Source of the DNA: Anoxybacillus pushchinoensis
GTDB taxonomy: Bacteria; Bacillota; Bacilli; Bacillales; Anoxybacillaceae
Assembly (NCBI RefSeq): GCF_900111795.1
Contig: NZ_FOJQ01000004.1
Location: forward strand, 25,355-89,354
DNA length: 64,000 nt
Reading direction: 5' to 3'
A program made the position numbers and the translations under genes. Of this stretch, positions 58,151-64,000 are shown piece after piece; the stretch's first letter is position 1; each line of letters starts with the position of its first letter. The notes beneath the pieces were generated by a model. The model was not told where the DNA came from. It did not search any database and saw nothing but the letters and a program-made list of their open reading frames with translations.

Positions 58151-58274
58151 TGAAACTTTCGCCACCTTTCTATCGTAAAAACAAATGTAGCTTCATTTTA
58201 CTATATTTCGCTTCTATGTTCACGCAAATATTTGTACAATAGTACAGTACAGAGGAAAAAAGAAGGAGGCTTTC

Positions 58275-59141
58275 ATGGTGAAAAAGTGGTTTACGATATT
58301 TACTCTATTGTTGTTTATTATTCCATCGATTACTTTCGCTGATGCGATTGAAGGGGATGTCATCATTACGCTTGGTGAAAACTTAACAGAGCAGCAAAAA
58401 CAACAAATATTGAAAGAAATGAATGCACCAGACAGCGCTGAAATCATTACAGTTACAAATGCGGAAGAGCATAAATATCTCGGCGGCATCATTCCGAAAG
58501 GACAAATTGGAACAAAAGCCATTTCATCATCTAAAATTACTATTGGCGCGCCCGGCTCAGGGCTACAAGTCGAGACGAACAACATTAACTGGGTAACAAA
58601 AGAAATGTATATGAACGCGCTCATTACGGCGGGGGTGAAAGATGCGGTCATTTACATTACCGCACCATTTCCTGTATCAGGAACGGCTGCGCTGACAGGA
58701 TTAATGAAAGCGTATGAACTTTCTTCAAACGAAGTCATTCCTGATGAAGTGAAAAAAGTGGCGAATGAAGAAATGGTGAAAACGGCGCAACTCGGTGAAT
58801 CAATCGGCAACGACAAAGCGGTAGCGTTGCTTGCAAAGATTAAAGAAGAAATTGCGAAAAATCCCCCAAAAACTGATGCCGACATGCGTGCGCTTATTGA
58901 ACGAATCGCTCAACAGCTTGGCATTACGTTAACGGAAGACGAAATCAATAGCTTACTTTCTTTATTTAACAAAATGAAAAACATCAACATCGATTGGAAT
59001 CAAGTAAATGAACAGTTGGCCCAAGCAAAAGACAAGCTATCAGCCTTTTTGCAAACTGAAGAAGGTCGAACGTTCATTCAACGCATCGTTGACATTTTAC
59101 GTGAAATATGGAATGCGCTCCGCGGCGCATTTGGAGCATAA
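58275..59141 (+). CDS. ypuA: YpuA-like secreted protein (DUF1002)
   Basis: Exported protein of unknown function, 288 residues. It has a signal peptide (about residues 1-22, MVKKWFTIFTLLLFIIPSITFA) and a DUF1002 domain with GDVIITLGENLTEQQKQ, GVKDAVIYITAPFPVSGTAALTG. The C-terminal third is helical. ATG follows AGAAGGAGG. It is divergent from ppiB and convergent with lysA. Confidence 0.87.
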   Translation: MVKKWFTIFTLLLFIIPSITFADAIEGDVIITLGENLTEQQKQQILKEMNAPDSAEIITVTNAEEHKYLGGIIPKGQIGTKAISSSKITIGAPGSGLQVETNNINWVTKEMYMNALITAGVKDAVIYITAPFPVSGTAALTGLMKAYELSSNEVIPDEVKKVANEEMVKTAQLGESIGNDKAVALLAKIKEEIAKNPPKTDADMRALIERIAQQLGITLTEDEINSLLSLFNKMKNINIDWNQVNEQLAQAKDKLSAFLQTEEGRTFIQRIVDILREIWNALRGAFGA

Positions 59142-59174
59142 AAATAACCGAGGCAACCGCCTCGGTTATTTTTT
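59142..59174. terminator. Bidirectional terminator between ypuA and lysA
   Basis: Perfect 11-base stem ATAACCGAGGC / GCCTCGGTTAT with T run on the plus strand and A-rich flank on the other; overlaps the lysA stop. Confidence 0.9.
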
Positions 59175-60479
59175 CACCCTCGCTTTTAGCGGCAAGTCGA
59201 GTCGAATTAAATCTTCGTACGTTTCACGTCTCACGACAAGCTCTGCCTCACCGTCTTCAACAAATACGACCGCTGGCCGCGGGATGCGGTTGTAGTTATT
59301 GGCCATCGCATATCCGTAAGCACCGGTACAAAAAACAGCTAAGTAGTCTCCTGGTTGCGCCTTTGGGAGCGGTAAATCCCAAATGAGCATATCACCTGAT
59401 TCGCAACATTTCCCAGCTATCGCGACCAATTCTTCACAATGATCGTACATACGGTTAGCTAGCACCGCCTCATATTTTGCCTCATATAGCGCCGGGCGAA
59501 TGTTATCGCTCATTCCTCCATCGACTGCGACGTATTGACGGACGTTTGGCACTTCTTTCCGAGAGCCGATCGTATATATCGTCGTTCCAGCATCCCCCAC
59601 GAGCGAACGCCCCGGCTCAATCCAAATTTCTGGAAACGGAAGTTGGAAACGAGCAACGTTTCGCTTCACTTCTTCAATAATTTGCTCGACATATTGTTCT
59701 GGCGCAAGCGGGTCATCATCTTTCGTATAACGAATACCAAAACCGCCCCCGAGATTGACAACTTGAGCAGTAAAATCGTATGCATCACGCCATGAGGAAA
59801 GTTTTTCAAACAACTTTTTCGCTGCAAGTACAAAGCCTGTCGCATCAAAAATTTGCGAACCGATATGACAATGAATACCGAGCACATGAAGATGAGAAGA
59901 AGCGAGAGCGCGCTGCAACGCTTTATCCGCTTGTCCATTATGCAAATCAAAACCGAACTTTGAATCTTCTTGACCTGTTAAAATATAGTCGTGGGTATGC
60001 GCCTCAATTCCCGGTGTGACGCGCAATAAAATAGGCATCGTATATTCATGAGCAGAACAAAGTTGTTGCAGTAGCTCTAATTCGTAAAAGTTATCGACAA
60101 CAATGCAACCAATTTTCGCCTCAATCGCCATTTGTAACTCTTCTTTACTTTTATTGTTCCCATGAAAATGAATACGTTCAACAGGGAAGCTGGCTGCTAA
60201 AGCAGTGTACAACTCGCCACCCGAAACTACATCAAGCGACAATCCTTCCTCTGCCATCAGCTGTACGATCGCTATCGTCGAAAACGCTTTGCTTGCGTAC
60301 GCTACTTGCGCACGCACCCCATGTTTATGAAACATTCGTTTAAACGCCCGCGCCCGCTCACGAATAAGCGCAACATCGTAAATGTAAAGCGGTGTCCCAT
60401 ACGTGCGAGCAAGTTCAATCGCATCGACACCTCCAATTTGTAAATGACCACGTTCATTTATTTGCATCGTTCCATGCAT
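59166..60479 (-). CDS. lysA: Diaminopimelate decarboxylase
   Basis: Last step of lysine synthesis, pyridoxal-phosphate dependent. The 437-residue product has the cofactor lysine Lys64 in AYASKAFSTIA, the VVSGGELYTA and HFHGNNKS motifs, HCHIGSQI, and the substrate loop EPGRSLVG with CESGDML. ATG follows GGGGG eleven bases ahead. It lies directly after spoVAF, as in B. subtilis, with a terminator between. Confidence 0.95.
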   Translation of the reverse strand: MHGTMQINERGHLQIGGVDAIELARTYGTPLYIYDVALIRERARAFKRMFHKHGVRAQVAYASKAFSTIAIVQLMAEEGLSLDVVSGGELYTALAASFPVERIHFHGNNKSKEELQMAIEAKIGCIVVDNFYELELLQQLCSAHEYTMPILLRVTPGIEAHTHDYILTGQEDSKFGFDLHNGQADKALQRALASSHLHVLGIHCHIGSQIFDATGFVLAAKKLFEKLSSWRDAYDFTAQVVNLGGGFGIRYTKDDDPLAPEQYVEQIIEEVKRNVARFQLPFPEIWIEPGRSLVGDAGTTIYTIGSRKEVPNVRQYVAVDGGMSDNIRPALYEAKYEAVLANRMYDHCEELVAIAGKCCESGDMLIWDLPLPKAQPGDYLAVFCTGAYGYAMANNYNRIPRPAVVFVEDGEAELVVRRETYEDLIRLDLPLKARVKK

Positions 60480-60510
60480 AATTATACAATCCCCCTGATG
60501 ATTCCGAAAT

Positions 60511-60546
60511 AATTAAAGAAAACGTACCATAATTTTTGGTACGTTT
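60511..60546 (-). terminator. Terminator of the spoVA operon
   Basis: Nine-base stem AAACGTACC / GGTACGTTT (60520-60528, 60538-60546), then TTCTTTAA on the minus strand. Confidence 0.8.
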
Positions 60547-60554
60547 CAACCTTT

Positions 60555-62024
60555 TTATGTCGGTTGTTTTTGCTTGTTTTGTGGATGAACGATACTCGGT
60601 CGAATGGAAGAACCAGCAACGGATCGTCGAACGATAATTTGCATAAACGCCCCCGGATCGAACGGAATAAATGGCCATAAATATGGTGTATTTAACGAGC
60701 GAATGTTGGCGAGAAATAGTAAAAATACGGTCACACCAATCATAAATCCAGGTATACCAAACAAAGCAATAACAACTAAAAATAAGAGACGGAAAATTTT
60801 ATTTGCAATACTTAATTCATAACTCGGTGTAGCAAAAGAACCGATCGCAGCAATCGATACGTACAAAATGACTTCCGGCACAAACAGCCCAACATCAATA
60901 GCAATTTGCCCGATTAATGCGGCTGCAATTAAGCCCATCGCTGTCGATAATGGCGTTGGCGTATGAATAGCAGCCATTCGTAAAAATTCGATACCGATAT
61001 CCGCAATCAAAAGTTGCACAAAAACAGGGATGTTCGTTTTTTCATTCGGACCAATATATGACAACTTTTCTGGCAACAATGACGGATCGAGTACGAATAA
61101 AAACCAAAGTGGTAACAAAAAGAGCGATGCGAAAATGCCTAAAAAACGCACCCAGCGTACGAACGTTCCGACCGCTGGGGATTGCCGATATTCTTCGGCA
61201 TGTTGAACGTGGTGAAAATACGTTGTTGGCGTAATAATGACGCTTGGCGATGTATCGACCATAATAATAACGTGCCCTTCTAATAAATGGGTAGCAGCTA
61301 CATCGGGCCGCTCTGTATACCGCACGAGCGGATACGGATTGTATCCTTGTTTCACTAAAAATTCTTCAATCGTTTTGTCTGCCATCGTCAACCCGTCAAT
61401 TTTAATTTCATTTAACTCTTGTTTAATTAATTCAACAAGACCCGGGTCAGCTACGTCTTGAATGTATGCAATACAAATATCTGTTTTCGAGCGCTCACCA
61501 ACTTGTATCATCTCGAAGCGAAGCCTTTCGTCACGAATGCGGCGCCGAGTTAACGCTGTATTGACAACAATGTTCTCAACATAGCCGTCACGCGCGCCAC
61601 GCACAACTTTTTCCGTATCGGGCTCCTCAGGCGAGCGACCCGGATAACTTCGCACATCGACAGCAAACGCCTTCGTTTCCCCATCAATAAATAGTAAAAT
61701 GAGACCAGTTAATAAAAAATCAACCGCTTCGTCTAAGCTTTTTACAAGGTTTACTTGCTGATGAACGAGACGATTTTCAATGATTTCGGGCAGCTTTACC
61801 GATTGTCGCTCACGATCGTTTACTTGAACGAGCATTTCGAGCAGTTCGATGATGTATTGCGTATCACAAAGACCGTTACAATAATATAGATGCACATCTG
61901 TTTTTAAAATGTGCAATTTACGCACACCTAAGTCGAAGCTCGTTCCGACCCCAATCGCATCTTTAAAAAACTGCTCATTTTCATTCAACTTCGGAGAAAT
62001 CGGTATGCAACTTTCTATTTTCAT
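60555..62024 (-). CDS. spoVAF: Stage V sporulation protein AF
   Basis: Homologue of GerA-type receptor A subunits encoded in the spoVA operon; affects germination. The 489-residue product has a soluble N-terminal half ([44 protein letters not shown]) and about five membrane helices after residue 300. ATG at 62024 follows AAAGGAG, lies inside the end of spoVAEA and gives a 44-base overlap. Confidence 0.94.
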   Translation of the reverse strand: MKIESCIPISPKLNENEQFFKDAIGVGTSFDLGVRKLHILKTDVHLYYCNGLCDTQYIIELLEMLVQVNDRERQSVKLPEIIENRLVHQQVNLVKSLDEAVDFLLTGLILLFIDGETKAFAVDVRSYPGRSPEEPDTEKVVRGARDGYVENIVVNTALTRRRIRDERLRFEMIQVGERSKTDICIAYIQDVADPGLVELIKQELNEIKIDGLTMADKTIEEFLVKQGYNPYPLVRYTERPDVAATHLLEGHVIIMVDTSPSVIITPTTYFHHVQHAEEYRQSPAVGTFVRWVRFLGIFASLFLLPLWFLFVLDPSLLPEKLSYIGPNEKTNIPVFVQLLIADIGIEFLRMAAIHTPTPLSTAMGLIAAALIGQIAIDVGLFVPEVILYVSIAAIGSFATPSYELSIANKIFRLLFLVVIALFGIPGFMIGVTVFLLFLANIRSLNTPYLWPFIPFDPGAFMQIIVRRSVAGSSIRPSIVHPQNKQKQPT

Positions 62025-62583
62025 CACGCCTACTCCTTTCAAGAATATATTCAATTGCTTTTCTCGTAATCGGACAACCGTTGCGAATATCGTCGCGACG
62101 TCTCATTTTTCCAATGTCCCCAATACCAACGACGATCGGAATCGATAATTCATCTAAGCAATATACAGTATCGCCATTGATTCGACCGACTTCCCACTCA
62201 CAAATGCCTTCTTTATCTACACCGTACATGGTGAAATTCCCATCGTAATCGATGCAAACATGTACTTTTGTCCATTCTTGATTGTTCGTATCAGATGCTA
62301 CTGCAATTGCACCTAACACATCGATTTGTTTATGCGTCGCGACATAGCGAAGCGCCTGTTCCCCTGCCCCTTCACCAATAATACCGCTATCGTCAAACAT
62401 AACAAAGACAGGATCATACGGCGTCTGTAAAATAAAATCGACGAGCTGTTTACCTGTTAAACGTGATGGATTTCCTTGCGACTGGCTAATGCAGCGACCG
62501 CCGAGTTGCTTTGCTAACCATTCAAGCGCACGTTGCACATGCTGATCTCCATCTGTTACTAAAATCACTTTTCTTTTTTTCAT
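61981..62583 (-). CDS. spoVAEA: Stage V sporulation protein AEa
   Basis: Soluble protein of the spoVA operon, 200 residues, beginning [21 protein letters not shown]. Conserved segments are [30 protein letters not shown] and [17 protein letters not shown]. Its role in dipicolinate transport is unclear. It overlaps spoVAEB by four bases (ATGA). Confidence 0.93.
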   Translation of the reverse strand: MKKRKVILVTDGDQHVQRALEWLAKQLGGRCISQSQGNPSRLTGKQLVDFILQTPYDPVFVMFDDSGIIGEGAGEQALRYVATHKQIDVLGAIAVASDTNNQEWTKVHVCIDYDGNFTMYGVDKEGICEWEVGRINGDTVYCLDELSIPIVVGIGDIGKMRRRDDIRNGCPITRKAIEYILERSRRDENRKLHTDFSEVE

Positions 62584-62900
62584 TCCATCCTTCCTCTCGG
62601 CTTACAGACGAACGCGGTTACCCATGCAACAGCAATCGGAAAAGAAAGAAAAAAGACGACATTTGTAAAGTCCCCCGTTTTTACCGCTTGTATGCAAGAA
62701 GCTCCCATATGAACAAGCGTCGTTTCCACACCTGCATGCGCTAACGACTGAAACGAAGTGTACCATCCGACCACTTCTATGACCATACCGAGCAATATAA
62801 GTATCGTCATCGTACGGACGAACGACCATTTCACCAGTAATAATTGCCCAATAAACGATAATACTCCACCAACAACAAACGCATATACGTACGTTTCCAT
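62580..62900 (-). CDS. spoVAEB: SpoVAEb-like membrane protein, divergent
   Basis: Membrane subunit at the position of SpoVAEb in the dipicolinate channel operon. The 106-residue product has four helices and a family-like N-terminus ([16 protein letters not shown]), but lacks the glycine-rich GAGATVPI segment I expect in SpoVAEb and is about ten residues shorter. The ribosome site is weak (AAGG touching ATG), so translation is probably coupled to spoVAD. Assignment rests on position and general pattern. Confidence 0.75.
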   Translation of the reverse strand: METYVYAFVVGGVLSFIGQLLLVKWSFVRTMTILILLGMVIEVVGWYTSFQSLAHAGVETTLVHMGASCIQAVKTGDFTNVVFFLSFPIAVAWVTAFVCKPRGRME

Positions 62901-62906
62901 CCTTAC

Positions 62907-63917
62907 TTATATCACCGCTTCGATTGAGATGGCATGAGCGATCGCTGGAATCGTTTGTCTTTGCTTCACCATCGTGCTATTGAACAATGCACCTGTCGCC
63001 ACAACGAGCATTGTATTTATTTTTTTCTCTTTCATTTGCCGAAGAAAATAGCTATATGTGACGACCGCACAGCACGCGCAGCCACTACCGCCTGCAAACG
63101 CTTGTTGTTCTGCATCATAAATAAGCACACCGCAGTCTGTGTATCGGTCGCCTATGTTCATGTTCGCATCATCACATAACGACTTGAACTCGTTACTTCC
63201 TACTTTTCCTAAGTCTCCTGTCACAATGACATCATAAGATTGTAGAGAAAGGCCACAATCGACCAAATGTTGCTTTATCGTCGTAAACGCTGCTGGTGCC
63301 ATCGCTCGTCCCATATCGAGCGGATCGGTCACACCGCTATCGACGACGCGACCGATCGTTGCCGAACGAATACGAAATGGCGAACGAGTCGTACTTAACA
63401 ACGCAGCCGCCCCCCCTGTCACTGTCCATGATGCGCTTTCCCCTTTTTGCACACCGATTGTCGTCGGAAAACGAAACTGACGCTCAGCTGCCCCGTAGTG
63501 ACTACTTGTAGCAACTAATACGCGCCGAGCAAACGTCCCATCAATAAATGTAGCAGCAACGAGCATCGCTTCCGTTATCGTTGAACAAGCGCTAAATACC
63601 CCTAAAAATGGAACGTTTAGTTCGCTTGCTACATAGTTGGCAGTAACAGTTTGATTCAGTAAATCTCCTGCAATAAATAAATCGACATCTTGAACGGATA
63701 CGCCTCCATTTTCTAAACAAATCGTAATCGCTTCTTTCATAAGCCGCCGCTCTGCTAGTTCCCAACTTTGTTCCTCGCAATATAAATCACCGTATGCCCG
63801 ATCAAATGATGAACCGAGCGGACCTTGACGTTCTTTTGGTCCTACAACCGTACCGACCGATTCAACGTAAATGTCGTTATCAAAAACGATTGTTTGTTCT
63901 CCCACTTTTTTCATCAT
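62907..63917 (-). CDS. spoVAD: Stage V sporulation protein AD
   Basis: Peripheral dipicolinate-binding protein with a thiolase-like fold, needed for dipicolinate uptake into the forespore. The 336-residue product has GPLGSSFDRAYGDLYCEEQSWELAE, LFIAGDLLNQTVTANYVA, FSACSTITEAM and FAGGSGCACCAVVTYS. The start is one of two adjacent ATG codons (63917 or 63914). No ribosome site lies within 15 bases; the only strong one is about 60 bases upstream, beyond a hairpin. spoVAC should lie past the window edge. Confidence 0.92.
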   Translation of the reverse strand: MMKKVGEQTIVFDNDIYVESVGTVVGPKERQGPLGSSFDRAYGDLYCEEQSWELAERRLMKEAITICLENGGVSVQDVDLFIAGDLLNQTVTANYVASELNVPFLGVFSACSTITEAMLVAATFIDGTFARRVLVATSSHYGAAERQFRFPTTIGVQKGESASWTVTGGAAALLSTTRSPFRIRSATIGRVVDSGVTDPLDMGRAMAPAAFTTIKQHLVDCGLSLQSYDVIVTGDLGKVGSNEFKSLCDDANMNIGDRYTDCGVLIYDAEQQAFAGGSGCACCAVVTYSYFLRQMKEKKINTMLVVATGALFNSTMVKQRQTIPAIAHAISIEAVI

Positions 63918-63921
63918 CTTT

Positions 63922-63973
63922 GGCGAGGAGACCCCGACTTCTAAGCGAGAGCGAAAGTCGGGGAGGAATCGCC
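63922..63973 (-). repeat. Hairpin between ribosome site and spoVAD start
   Basis: Nested inverted repeat: outer arms GGCGA / TCGCC, a five-by-five internal loop, then perfect nine-base arms CCCCGACTT / AAGTCGGGG around a 14-base loop. It lies between AAAGGAGG (63977-63984) and the spoVAD ATG. It is GC-richer than the surroundings and resembles palindromes of REP or IS200/IS605 type, but no transposase is visible. Confidence 0.75.
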
Positions 63974-64000
63974 CTTCCTCCTTTCTTTTGTATATGATAG

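Noticed and set aside
60481..60486. TATAAT just before the lysA ATG as a leaderless promoter
   Set aside because: The best -35 candidate is poor, and a ribosome site in front of the ATG argues for a normal leader.

Overview
The window looks like chromosomal DNA of a thermophilic, spore-forming Bacillaceae species of the Anoxybacillus/Geobacillus/Parageobacillus group. This rests on the gene content (spoIVA, sleB-ypeB, spmA/B, dacB, spoVA), protein sequences that follow the Bacillus subtilis orthologues closely, frequent TTG and GTG starts, strong GGAGG ribosome sites, and gene order matching the B. subtilis region from hbs to spoVA. The species is an inference. I saw no rRNA, tRNA, CRISPR array, prophage or complete insertion sequence.

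Layout. 1-12.2 kb (minus strand): hbs, spoIVA, yphF, yphE, gpsA, der, a YIEGIA membrane-protein operon, yphA, fni, ypfD, plsC-like, cmk, ypfB, ypfA/motI; tiny ypzI is on plus. 12.3-15.3 kb (plus): prsW, sleB, ypeB. 15.3-22.2 kb: a bioD-bioA pair behind a BirA-type operator, ypdA, gudB, bshB2-like, mecB, and a MerR regulator carrying the residues of a CarH-type adenosylcobalamin photoreceptor. 22.3-31.2 kb: ypbG to ypbB with recS, then fer, ppa, serA and a PHP-domain phosphatase.

31.4-41.1 kb is a twelve-gene cobalamin salvage operon behind a promoter and a cobalamin riboswitch: btuF, btuC, btuD-cbiZ fusion, cbiB, cobD, cobU, cobS, cobC, a short cobU-like gene, a PduO-type adenosyltransferase, cblT and cblS. 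Together they can import corrinoids, cut cobinamide to cobyric acid, rebuild adenosylcobinamide-GDP, make alpha-ribazole phosphate by the CblT/CblS route, join the two halves and remove the phosphate. No cobT was seen.

41.1-53.8 kb: resA-resB-resC and resD-resE (cytochrome c maturation and redox signalling), rluB, the sporulation cluster dacB-spmA-spmB with a likely sigma-E promoter, ypuI, an unknown gene, scpA-scpB, and ypuF. 53.4-57.6 kb: the riboflavin operon ribD-ribE-ribBA-ribH with ribT, behind an FMN riboswitch. 57.6-64 kb: a tiny membrane ORF, ppiB, ypuA, lysA, and the distal spoVA operon, cut by the window edge upstream of spoVAD.

The points most worth a second look are a hairpin lying exactly between the only strong Shine-Dalgarno and the start of spoVAD, the CarH-like regulator, the second CobU-like protein, a decayed small gene upstream of dacB, and two tiny membrane ORFs.
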